Below, piece by piece: positions 31,876 through 41,144 of a DNA stretch of 64,000 nucleotides (positions are counted from its first letter, which is position 1; every line of letters begins with the position of its first letter). Origin of the DNA: Nilaparvata lugens (lineage: Eukaryota > Arthropoda > Insecta > Hemiptera > Delphacidae); assembly GCF_014356525.2 (NCBI RefSeq), contig NC_052505.1, positions 55,102,808 to 55,166,807 of the forward strand. The letters are read 5' to 3'. The position numbers and the translations under genes are program-made. The notes beneath the pieces are model-generated. The model did not search any database, was not told the DNA's origin, and saw nothing but the letters and a program-made list of their open reading frames with translations.

Positions 31876-32300
31876 GACATATTCATTAGACGGATGTCTA
31901 ACTCCATCGAACGATCTATGGCGGCGCTCCTCTGCTTCTCAAGTACCTCAATCAGCTCCCTCAACTGCTCGTTCTCCTGTTGTAGTTCTCCCAAGAACGC
32001 ATCATTGGTGTCGTCATGTGCTTCTTTCACAGGAGTAGAGATTAGCACTTGGTTTTCTATGCCATCCGATGTGTCATGTGAGTGCGCCCCCGAAACATCA
32101 CGCACAATAGACAAGCCAGAGTTCGTTACGAGCGATACAGTACAGTTTCTCGTCAGACATCTCCATACATCACCCTTACTTGTTGATGGAGCTTTTCGAA
32201 ATTTGAAACCCTTATACAGGATCGCCGGGTGGCCTTTGGTTGTTTTACATGATTTCATAGTCGAGCTCATGTCACTCATTAAATATGATATATAACTCAC
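31740..32300 (-). CDS. LINE ORF1 N-terminal part: FLYWCH zinc finger and coiled coil
   Basis: A 186-aa frame; a later in-frame ATG (residue 11, MSSTMKSCK) may be the true start. Residues 26-76 are a FLYWCH-type zinc finger: ILYKGFKFRK, GDVWRCLTRNCTVSL, then a GAHSHD end with Cys48, Cys53, His73 and His75 as likely zinc ligands and Trp46 as the signature aromatic. Residues about 97-140 are a heptad-like coiled coil (FLGELQQENEQLRELIEVLE). The C-terminal 45 codons overlap the Ulp1/SGNH frame in another register, so either a single-base frameshift (a G-run at about 31855-31860 is a candidate) or two overlapping ORFs explain the arrangement. Inferred role: nucleic-acid binding and multimerisation of the ORF1 protein. 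Confidence 0.75.
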   Translation of the reverse strand: MSYISYLMSDMSSTMKSCKTTKGHPAILYKGFKFRKAPSTSKGDVWRCLTRNCTVSLVTNSGLSIVRDVSGAHSHDTSDGIENQVLISTPVKEAHDDTNDAFLGELQQENEQLRELIEVLEKQRSAAIDRSMELDIRLMNMSCSEPRGQDKRAESSSLDGTLMIGLDVFSEQSLSLMPTWTVSVIF

Positions 32301-33124
32301 TAAATCTATAATGAAAAATTATAGTCCATATACGTATTGGACAAGATCAACACGTGTTCATATCAACAATCAGGTGACCCACAAAAGACGGAGAGATGAA
32401 AGTAAGGGAAATAACAAAGTTTCTTAACTTCTTTACCGGAGTATCTGATACTGATAATCTCTTATCGCCTATGTGAAAAATGTTTCTACTTGACAAATAA
32501 CTGTCACACTGTCAATTAGTTACCGAGAAAAAGTAACTGAATGCAGAGTTGATTGTTCAATTTCAAAACCTCCCGCCGCGGTGGCTCGATCAGAACTACG
32601 CATAAACAAATCTACCGGTTGCTAGGATACTAGATTTCCCGCCTAAATGTTGAAAGTTCGCCCAGCTGATTGCACTGAATAGCGGTAAAAGAACACTCGG
32701 ATTCAGAAACGAACTATACTACCTTATCTCATCACTTGAAGCAGCCCAAAAGTGAAAACAATAGTTCAGTTCTTATATAGCTGTATACATCTGTCACTCG
32801 ATAAGTTCCCGGATTTATATTTATGTTGAAAAAGAGGAAACGTGCAATGACAAACCACTGTCTACTCAGTTTAGCTGGTTGAAACTTAGGTTAAGTAGAC
32901 AGTCAGAAATAAAACCACCGATTACCAATAAAAAACTCACAGTGCACAGGAAATCAATCTCACAATACAGCAACTACCACTTTGTGATTCACAATATCGT
33001 AAGTAAAACTTGAAACTTCACCATTAAAACTTTCAATTCAATGCTTAAATGAAGAGCTATATTAGAGCCTCTTGTAGTCCAGAGCGCTACATGACATATG
33101 TAGCTAAATAGCATATGTACCTGA

Positions 33125-34152
33125 CAACAGCAACGTGTGTGGTGTGATCTTTCTTATACAAGTGAGACACGAGCCCCTTCAAGCAACTGTTGATGGTAAT
33201 AAGTACAGCAGGTGCACCTTGTCAATTTATAGAACAGAGTCACATGCCAAACATCTGGGAGGGCGTTAACATGCAGTGTTATGATTTTTCAAAATTCAAA
33301 AAATTAACTTGTCTCTTGATGGGAATTTCATTCAACGAATTTGATTCAATTGCAAAGAATATTAAATTTTCAACAGGATGTCAAGATGCTGATTCACGAT
33401 TAACAAAAACAGAAAATGTGCACTTTCCAATTTTATCTGAGATATTCGAATTACTTGATATACTAGACAGCAGACATCTACATTATGATTGTACAAATGA
33501 TTCGCCATTATCTGTTATTAAAAATTCCGATGAACTTTGGAAATGCTTGTATGATATTGCAGATAAAAAATGTAAAAGAACTTAGATCATTGACCTCTCT
33601 GTAGAGATATGGATTCACTTTAATCTGTCAGTATAGCATTAGATGTAGAGAGAGAGAGTGATAGGGAATTTCTCAATTCACTTTAATCTGTCAGTATAGA
33701 TGTAGAGAGAGAGAGAGATAGGGAATTTCTCGATTCACTTTAATCTGTCAGTATAGCAATAGATGTAGAGAGAGAGGGAATTTCTCAATTCACTACAATC
33801 TGTCAGTATAGCAATAGATGTAGAGAGTGATAGGGAATTTCTCAATTCACTTTAATCTGTCAGTATAGATGTAGAGAGGGAATTTTTCCCCTCAAAGGGA
33901 AATTATTTTTCCCCTCACTTTCTCCATCCCCCTCATCATCACTGGAGCAGGGGAAGGGAAAATCTATTTTGAGAGAGAGTGAGAGAGATATATCTCTTTC
34001 TCCTTCTTTATCCCCCTCATCACAACTGGAGCAGGGGAAGGGAAAATCAGTGAGTTCATCATCACTTGGCAAGGGGAAGGGAAAATCTATTTCTAGAACA
34101 GGGGATGGGAGATGAGTTAGAGGGGGGAGGGGGATTTCGAGCAAAAAAAACT
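33125..34152 (+). repeat. Duplicated Polinton right-end segment, copy B
   Basis: Homologous to 17310-18450: ORF, five ATTCACTTTAATCTGTCAG units (33600-33890), then GGGAATTTTTCCCCTCAAAG and GGGAAGGGAAAATC blocks. It ends at GAGCAAAAAAAAC, where similarity to copy A also stops, so this marks either an element end or a shared breakpoint. Confidence 0.85.
33244..33585 (+). CDS. Conserved unknown 113-aa protein, copy B
   Basis: Paralogue of the ORF at 17416. The equivalent ATG is at 33244 (MPNIWEGVNMQCYDF); the frame is open further upstream, with an ATG at 33193. It ends DIADKKCKRT with the same stop. Eleven residues differ from copy A, several of them non-conservative (for example Leu-Leu to Ser-Arg at 51-52). 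It belongs to the second Polinton tail copy, which was split by the CR1-like LINE. Confidence 0.6.
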   Translation: MPNIWEGVNMQCYDFSKFKKLTCLLMGISFNEFDSIAKNIKFSTGCQDADSRLTKTENVHFPILSEIFELLDILDSRHLHYDCTNDSPLSVIKNSDELWKCLYDIADKKCKRT

Positions 34153-34169
34153 TCCTCAAACTGTCAGTT

Positions 34170-35666
34170 CATAACTACTAACCTCCTCTAATGCTATTCA
34201 CAACCCTGACCACATCTTCCTCAGAAACATGTTGCAAGTCAAGTCTGGAGTCCAATTTGTGCTCTCAATCATCTACAACAACTTTGCTGACCGAGGGAAA
34301 TGCACATGAAAGGCTGGCACCAACATTAACATTAAAGGCATTAGAATCATTGGCAACATCAATTATATTGTGTCTGTCAATTGCAGCTCCATCCTGTATA
34401 AGAAGGGAATTTTTCTCTATTCTTTTTAGTTCCTGTCATTTCCGCTATACTACTCCATAGCCTCCTGCTATCGTTTTTCACCTCCATGATTTTATTACAA
34501 TAATAATTTATCTTTGCTTCTCTAATAGCATTAGACAAGGTATTCCTAATTTTTAAGTCCTAAATTTTTTTTATTTGAAGTTTTTAGTCCTAAATTTATT
34601 TTATTTGAAGGATGCCTCTTCAACTGTTTACTCAACTTATCTCTGTGTCTGATTGATTTAATGAGATCACTAGTAATCCACGGTTTGAGTTTTCTAGTTT
34701 TAGCAGAAACAATTTTTTTCATTTTGGATATGTTCATGAATTTTTTCTGGGTTTCCATAAATGTAACTGAAGCTGAATTGACATTATTAAATTTTTCAAT
34801 TGAGGTCCAGTCATGCTCTGAAATAAGGGAACTTACTTTGACCTTGTCTATAATACTAAAATTCTGAGGTATCCCATTAGAAACTTCAACACACAACAGA
34901 GGATCTATGCCTGCTACAATGAAATAATGATCAGTGAGTTCAGACATAATGACACCAGAGCGAACAATATCTGTGTCACCATAGTCAGTAAAGATATGTC
35001 AATACAACTCTTCGAAGTACGGGTAACCCTAGTTGGGATGCTAATGCAACTCACAAACCCAGTACCGCATAGAACATCCTGATAGTGTTGTGACAATGGA
35101 TCTGTAGTCTCCGGCAAAATGCAGCAATTTATATCCCCAACAATCCAGTTTTTTCTGTCAGTTTTCTTAGAAAGGCAATAAGACTCCAAATCTTGATTGA
35201 AGTGATCCAAGTCACCGGCTGAAGAGGGACGGCAGTACACTGCCAAAACGTAGTGCCGCTCTCCACTTAATTTTATGTCAACTTTTAAACATGTTCCTCC
35301 ATGCAAATGAATTTCCTCCCGTCCTACTGCTAGATCCTCACGAACAAATACTATCACCCCATCGTTTTGATTCCTACTTTTATTTTCTAGAAATACATCG
35401 TATCCCTCCAAACAAGCAACAACATTTGCTTCATCAACCCAGGTCTCAGTTAAAACAATTATGTCAAATTTAATTTTTGAATTATTCAGTATAACAGTAA
35501 GTTTATCAAAATTCTTATTGAAACCATGGATATTTGTATGGAAAGTAGTGATTGCCCAATCCCTCATGTTTCCAGCCTGACAGTTGGGAAAGAGGTCAAA
35601 GCCGTCAGTATCATCATATTTTTCAGAATTGATACATTTGAAATCAAGCAAATCGTCAGTCATCAC
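34170..35666 (-). pseudogene. LINE ORF2 endonuclease remnant (3' part missing)
   Basis: Minus-strand ORF from 35666. The endonuclease reads ITTFHTNIHGFNKNFDKL, FDIIVLTETWVDEA, NDGVIVFVREDL, LAVYCRPSSAG and IVGDINCCILPE. A one-base frameshift near 35,000 moves reading to the frame carrying MSELTDHYFIVAGIDP (34947 onward), followed by the linker KPWITSDLIKSIRHRDKLSKQL, then another frameshift and REAKINYYCNKI. Similarity fades at about 34170 before the RT, beside the end of the duplicated Polinton tail. Losing the 3' part is atypical for LINEs and suggests a later deletion or recombination. Confidence 0.75.
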
Positions 35667-36615
35667 TACTTAATAATTCTAGTGAGATAAATTGAAAATA
35701 CTATAGTTTCCTGAGTAATAATAAATTCTACAATGCTAACTGCATTAAGTGATACTGAACTCAGTCCAAAAAAAAATTGAAGATTGGAGATAAAGATGCT
35801 GAACGACTTATCAGGAATGATAACATGACTGCGACCAACATTATCGTTGACATTATTTCTATAGTTATATTTACACAAGGAGAAAAGGATGAAGATGAGA
35901 TGTGGTGATTGGAATGACATGATAGAAAATTATTGAAAGATGAACAAATAAAGAAGAAATCATATTCCATAGAAAGTGAATATGAGAACAATGAAGTCAT
36001 AATGTACAGTCTATAATGCAAAAGTGTCATGAGTCTATACTGTGAAAGTGTCATGAGGCCACATGGAATCATATCGGATTGTAGTCCTTCACAATAATAA
36101 AAACAGTAAAAATAGTACATAATGAACAAAAAAAATATGTGTAGAATCCTTCACACTGAATAAAAACAAAAACAGTAGAAATAGTTTGTTGGGGAAAAAA
36201 ATATGGGTAAAGTCTTTGATTATAAATAAAACAAAATAGATAGTCTGTTGGAAAAGAAACAATACAGCGTGAAATAATAAAGTCTCCCATGAAAAAGAAA
36301 AAAAAACTCTGTTTATATTTGTAAAATACCATCAGGATAAAAGTAACGCAAACAGCCATACTGCCAATGAAACAATAAGCTTAGAGTACATGTAGATAAC
36401 TGGTAATACGAATAGCTCTTGAATGTGGTTAATGTAGAAAGATAACCTGGTAGACTATGATAGATGGAGTACTGTTTTTGAATAAAATTATAATAGTTCT
36501 TGAAATGAAATGAAACTTTTGTTACATCTACATAGATAGAAAGGAATAGATAATACAGCTGTTATTGATTCTTATCCCGAACAACTACGTAATTCTCTAA
36601 AACTTGTCAAACAGT
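35667..36615. other. Spacer between LINE ORF1 and ORF2 remnants, with short repeats
   Basis: A-rich on the plus strand. It contains a duplicated AAAGTGTCATGAG (36018-36055) and loosely repeated AAAAACAGTAGAAATAGT-type units (36100-36300). It is probably decayed element sequence; no ORF shows a motif. Confidence 0.4.
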
Positions 36616-37141
36616 TCAAATTTGATGTACTAAATCCTGAATTGAGTTAATCGTTTGTGCTTTAAAGTTCCCATCCCTTTTCACCCAGACATGACCATTT
36701 TTGAACCACACAAATTTGAATTTGCCGTCTTTTTGCATGGATTTGGATGTCTTAAAAATTGAGCGATTCTGGGGAGACATTGTTTTGTTAATATAAACCA
36801 ATGAGTCTCTGCCTGTCCAGTCTATCTCAGAAAGAGTCAGTCTACCTTTAGTTTTTTTTGCAATTAAGAAGCATGTTTTTGTATGAGTATACGCAAAATT
36901 TCACTATGATAGGGGGATATCTAGCATCCTGTTCACTTGAATTCGTATCTGTGGGGAGCCTGTGATAGTTATCCAACATTAAGTTTCCAAGTTTGAAACC
37001 TACAGCTACAAATATTTTGTTCAGAATTTCGGCCAAGTTTTCTCCTTTTACAAATGGAACGCCAAGAATATCAATACAATTTTTCCTCAAATACTGTTGA
37101 GTGTGATTGTGAGCTATATTAACAATAACAAAAACCCACAA
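36616..37141 (-). pseudogene. LINE ORF1 remnant (RRM-like / baculovirus FP-like region)
   Basis: Two minus-strand pieces. 37141-36848 reads RKNCIDILGVPFVKGENLAE, VAVGFKLGNLMLDNYHRLP and YPPIIVKFCVYSYKNMLL, the RRM-like central domain of many insect LINE ORF1 proteins. 36801-36616 reads YINKTMSPQNRSIFKTSKSM, KFKFVWFKNGHVWVKRDG and INSIQDL, the C-terminal part of the same family, related to the baculovirus FP25 domain. A frameshift or stops lie between. Such proteins coat the LINE RNA. It pairs with the endonuclease at 35666. Confidence 0.72.
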
Positions 37142-38092
37142 TTTCCTTTTCTAATAACCGACAATACACCGCCGCCGCCGCCGAGAGTAGAGAGAGAGTG
37201 AGAGAGTACAAGTAATAGCAGAAAATCACCCCCCAATTTGAGTGCTGCGTGCGTTCATGCACAATAATTATCAATATAATAATACACTTTCGGTAGATGA
37301 GACTATCGAATTGTCTGGACCTACTCCTCCTCCTCACTCTCTTCTTCGTTGTGATATCCACTAAGACGACGACGATGACGTTGACACATCATCATCGACA
37401 ACAACATCATACATTATCAGCTGCACTCCAACTGTGTGTAATTAACTGACTGACTGTCTGTATCTGTGTATAGCTATTTTGTTGTTGCCAATCATATTTT
37501 GCATCCCACACACAACAATTTAGTATATTGAATAATTGAATAACACCTTTATTCAACATACGCCGCAGCGCGGGCGTGGGGCAGTCGGGGTGGCCGGTGA
37601 CAACAGTAACTTTTTCTCCTATCATCATCATTACAATAATAACGCACCACCAATTACTCCACTACCTGTTACCATTTTCTACCCTCCCCCTTGTACTACA
37701 CTTTGCCCTGTTAGGAAAGACTTAGACTTAAAAACTGGGTCAATGTGCCTAATATTTCCATTGTTGTCTTGGAACTTGATCAAAGTACACACACAGTCAC
37801 TACCACCATCACACCACCTAGTCGCTGCTCTCGCTCTGCAAACTTGTTCAAAGTGTACACACTTCTCTTACACACACTCTCTATCCAGCGCAGTAACAGC
37901 AGCAGCAGCAGAGTAGCAGTAGCAACAGTAGCTCTGGCATTTTTTGTAACTGTGTGTGTGTGTGTGCATGCATCTCATTGTTTAATCGAGAATCAACACT
38001 CTATACTGAGAGAAAAAAGATCTGTTGAGAAATATTGTCATCATCATCATCATCATCAACATTGTGATATTTTCTTTCTACACACACACACA

Positions 38093-38123
<31 letters not shown>

Positions 38124-38305
38124 CACATTTCCTCCATAAGCAAATTCAAGGTATGTGTTTCACTATTCTTTAGTTCTGTATTGCCTTCTTCTTCTTTTTC
38201 TTCTTCTTCTTCTTCTTCTTCTTCATCATCATTCAATTGATTACTCTACTATTCAATAGTGTGTGCAAAACAAAATACACCAATTTCTTTTCTTTCTTAT
38301 TGCAG
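37142..38305. other. Gene-free interval rich in simple repeats
   Basis: Contains CCGCCGCCGCCG near 37171, an (AG)n-like run, (CAT)n near 38037-38056, (CA)n at 38079-38126 and (CTT)n at 38187-38225. A polypyrimidine tract ending TTATTGCAG directly precedes the next ORF. Open frames through these tracts are repeat artefacts. Confidence 0.55.
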
Positions 38306-38755
38306 ATGTTTAGCAGAAGAAGAAGAAATACTATTTTTTACAACAAACACACAAAATCACCACAGCACCCTGTCACTTTAGCCATGGAGGCTAGCATTAA
38401 TTCTATTTTCTATGGGGCTGATTTGTACAGCCTGCCCAAATCACTACAATGTGAAATTTTGGAATTTGGTGAAACTCACAATAACACATTACAACAGGGT
38501 TCAACTAGCAGCACCACTATTTGTGAATTACATGCTTTATGCAGAAGGCTAGATATGAAAGACCTCATGAACATGATAGAGGCTGAACACCTAACATGCG
38601 AAGATGTTACAGCAGTGTATTTACGAAATTTGGACATTGAAGAAGAAGATGCCACTTTCTTTCGTCAGATGCTCAGCAGCATATTGATGAGACTGAAGGT
38701 TTTCATCTGCCATTCTGCTTGGAACATCAGATGCTATGTCTGTAAAACACCATAA
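38306..38755 (+). CDS. Hypothetical protein starting at a splice-acceptor-like site
   Basis: The ATG at 38306 follows TTTCTTATTGCAG, a strong 3' splice-site consensus, so the coding part may begin with this exon. The frame encodes about 149 aa: MFSRRRRNTIFYNKH, a middle with FYGADLYSLPKSLQCEILEF, then CELHALCRRLDMKDLMNM, LTCEDVTAVYLRNLDIEEED and a terminal CHSAWNIRC. It is helical and moderately Cys-containing, with no recognised domain. Given the surroundings, an accessory gene of a virus-like element and a host exon are both possible. Confidence 0.42.
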   Translation: MFSRRRRNTIFYNKHTKSPQHPVTLAMEASINSIFYGADLYSLPKSLQCEILEFGETHNNTLQQGSTSSTTICELHALCRRLDMKDLMNMIEAEHLTCEDVTAVYLRNLDIEEEDATFFRQMLSSILMRLKVFICHSAWNIRCYVCKTP

Positions 38756-38982
38756 CAATGTACAAATGTCATTGTCAAGAACTTTTTAACATCACGTTGC
38801 ATATGTTTAAATTCTAAAACAGTAAATATATTGATCCATATAATATTGAGAGAAGTCAATTAAGAATTTGACAGGTCACCTAGAGAGAATATTTCGTTTG
38901 ATTTCATTATGAGGAACCTAATGTATTTTCACCACAGGCCTAGTGTATTTTCAATGCAGCTAGAGCAGATGGAAGAGAGAAG

Positions 38983-39408
38983 AGTGTGTGTGTGTGTGTG
39001 TGTGTGTGGTTGTGTGTGTGTGTGTGTTGTGTGTGTGTGTGTGGTGTGGTGTGTGTGTGTGTGTGTGGTGGTGTGTGTGTGTGTGTTGTGTGTGTTGTGT
39101 GGTGTGTGTGTGTGTGTGTGTGGTGTGTGTGTGTGTGTGTTGTGTGTGTGTGTGTTGTGTGTGTGTGTGTGTGGTTGTGTGTGTGTGTGTGTGTGGTGTG
39201 TGTGTGTGTGTGTGTGTTGTGTGTGTGTGTGTGTGTGTGTGTTGTGTTGTGTGTGGTGTGTGTGTGTGTGTGTGGTGTGTGGTGTGTGTGGTGTGTGTGT
39301 GGTGTGTTGTGTGTGTGTGTGTGTGTGTTGTGTGTGTGTGTGGGTGTTGTGTGTGTGTGTGTGTGTTGTGTGTGTGTGTGTGTTGTGTGGTGTGTGTGTG
39401 TGTGTGTG

Positions 39409-39438
<30 letters not shown>
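38983..39438. repeat. Second long impure (GT)n array, about 455 bp
   Basis: GT repeat with frequent GTTG and GTGG interruptions. The overlapping long ORFs on both strands are artefacts. The interruption pattern differs from the array at 26.1-26.8 kb (more TT), so the two are not copies of each other. Confidence 0.97.
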
Positions 39439-39441
<3 letters not shown>

Positions 39442-39891
39442 TAAAATCCGAAATAAACTGAAATGGCGTTTTTATTTTTAGTGTGATAAAAAAAAATTAC
39501 GCCAAATGAACAATGGACTGGTCTAGAATTATGAAAAGATATTGAAAGATATGAAACTAACCTATTCGTCTTATAGTTTAGCATTGAATAATGCTTGAAG
39601 AATTGCTAGTGATGTATGGTACCTTCCATTCAGATAATTGCACATACAGCCATGTTCATACGAGCATATTCCAGCCATGAATCGTGAAATCTGGTATTGT
39701 GATTGCATAAAATTGACTTTCCAATTATACCACTCAGATTCAAACTTTGCCCATGAATACACACTGAATTCTTCGACATTTGTGCATCATAAATGGTGGT
39801 CTAGTCTTTTTCCATCCTCACACATGCGCTCACCCAGATCGTGGCGAATGTTAGGTGATAACTATCGAAATTTACTCTCAGACTTAGGAGA

Positions 39892-40743
39892 CAGGCCCGG
39901 CCCCAGGGGTGGGCGGACCGGGCGGCCGCACAGGGCGGCAGATTTTTTGGGGTGGCAAATTTTAAGGAACGGAAAATTTTTAAATGCAAATAAATAATAA
40001 ACTCAATGTGAATAGTAAACTTTTATAAGAAGCTTTTCCAAACTCAAGCTAATGAAGACATATATCTAAGATCAACAATGTCCCAGGAACGTCTAAGTGG
40101 TCTAGCGAACATAAAATAGATCAGTGCCTAGATCTTGAAGAACTGGAAAAGGAATTTTTCTATGCAAAGGTCAGACGAGTTCTACTTAATTAAACAAGTG
40201 TGTTGAGCAAACTCGTGTTGTAGCAATTGTAGTTTTGATTACTTAGCAAGTGAAATAGGCCCAATACTCTGTTGCAGACTCTTGATTTAGAACTACCATC
40301 TTAATAATGTTTTCTTATTGTGTACTGTATCTGTTCCGAACATAAAAATAGTTTAATCAGATATTTTGTGTTACTTTTCTAGTCCAGTCAATTGAAGATT
40401 ATAGAGTGAAAAGTTTGGAACACAATTTTCAACTCCACAGCTCTTTTAAGGATAGTAAGAGGATTAACATATCAAAAGTACTCACCCCTACCTCATGTGC
40501 TAAAGGAGTGGAGGTGGTTTGAAAGTATAATTTTTTCATTTTTCTCATATATCTCAGAAACTATGCATCTTATGAACATTTGTACACTACAAAATTGAAG
40601 CTCACAAAATTACCAACAGGTTTTGTTCTCTACATTTTTTCCAACTCTAACAGTTTCTGAGATATCAAATGGGATACCTGGTTGGGGGGGGGCGGCGTCT
40701 GCCGATTTCGCCCAGGGCGGCAAAGTCCCTAGGGCCGTGCCTG
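39892..40743. mobile_element. Non-autonomous hAT-like element, 852 bp, perfect 8-bp TSD
   Basis: Terminal inverted repeats: CAGGCCCGGCCCCAGGG at 39892, and at the right end the reverse complement of CAGGCACGGCCCTAGGG (40727-40743). Internally, CAGGGCGGCA at the left pairs with a TGCCGCCCTGG block at the right. It is flanked by identical TTAGGAGA at 39884-39891 and 40744-40751, the 8-bp target duplication expected of hAT transposases. No transposase frame is present, so it was mobilised in trans. Confidence 0.88.
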
Positions 40744-40859
40744 TTAGGAGAAGTCTATTGTTCGAAAGAAGACCAAGAACAAGCATTGTCATCTTTTTTC
40801 TTCTTTGTCTTCTTCAACTGATAACCTATCTTGCACCAAATAAATGCCATAGCTTTCAG

Positions 40860-41144
40860 ATGTCAGCTGAAGAATTGGCCAAAGCAATTTCAGCAGAAAC
40901 AGCTTCTTACAAATTATCAAACCTATATGAGCTTAAACCAGATCAAAGCTATCCTATGATAAGTGCTGCACATTTAAAAACAAAACATGGTGATAGAATT
41001 CTAGTGAAACTCATCGTCAACAATGTCAAGAAATCGTTTATATTACCAGAACGCTACTTCAACTTAAATAACTTGAATAAAGTTGTAAATTACTGGAAAT
41101 TTCAACAAATATATTCACTAAACTGCAATCTGATCCATCATTAG
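40860..41144 (+). CDS. Small OB-fold-like mobile-element protein
   Basis: Open frame from ATG 40860, itself preceded by TAGCTTTCAG, a good splice acceptor. It reads MSAEELAKAISAETASYKLS, LKPDQSYPMISAAHLKTKHG, DRILVKLIVNN and SFILPERYFN. This pattern ('L....Y.I......T.fG..i...l......F.LP.R') resembles small single-strand-binding-like proteins that I recall beside arthropod Polinton-type and other mobile DNA. The longer upstream frame runs back into the hAT-like element and is unlikely to be coding. The family assignment is tentative; an OB fold binding ssDNA is an inference. Confidence 0.48.
   Translation: MSAEELAKAISAETASYKLSNLYELKPDQSYPMISAAHLKTKHGDRILVKLIVNNVKKSFILPERYFNLNNLNKVVNYWKFQQIYSLNCNLIHH

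Larger units (their letters stand above)
27341..33120 (-). mobile_element. CR1-like LINE, near full length (about 5.8 kb)
   Basis: A minus-strand non-LTR retrotransposon: about 0.8 kb leader (33120-32301), an ORF1 region encoding FLYWCH, Ulp1-like and SGNH domains (32300-30520), ORF2 with endonuclease and RT (30344-27661), and a short 3' UTR ending in AATAAA and a (TTTA)n tail at 27341-27370. The left flank (27293-27340) and right flank (33125 onward) match sequence that is contiguous at 17232-17330, so the LINE inserted into a copy of the Polinton tail. The 5' boundary is inferred from where homology resumes; I could not identify a clean target-site duplication. Confidence 0.82.

Noticed and set aside
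31813..32295. 160-aa plus-strand ORF
   Set aside because: Antisense of the FLYWCH ORF; no motif of its own.
27341..33120. Clean target-site duplication for the CR1-like LINE
   Set aside because: The left border is clear at the (TTTA)n tail, but no convincing matching duplication is seen on the right by eye; the 5' end is inferred only from resumed homology.
38909..39584. Long Cys/Val- and His/Thr-rich ORFs
   Set aside because: Same artefact in the second (GT)n array.
40623..40859. N-terminal extension of the OB-fold-like ORF
   Set aside because: Lies mostly inside the hAT-like element and its flank, with low-complexity content; the ATG at 40860 after a splice-acceptor consensus is a better start.
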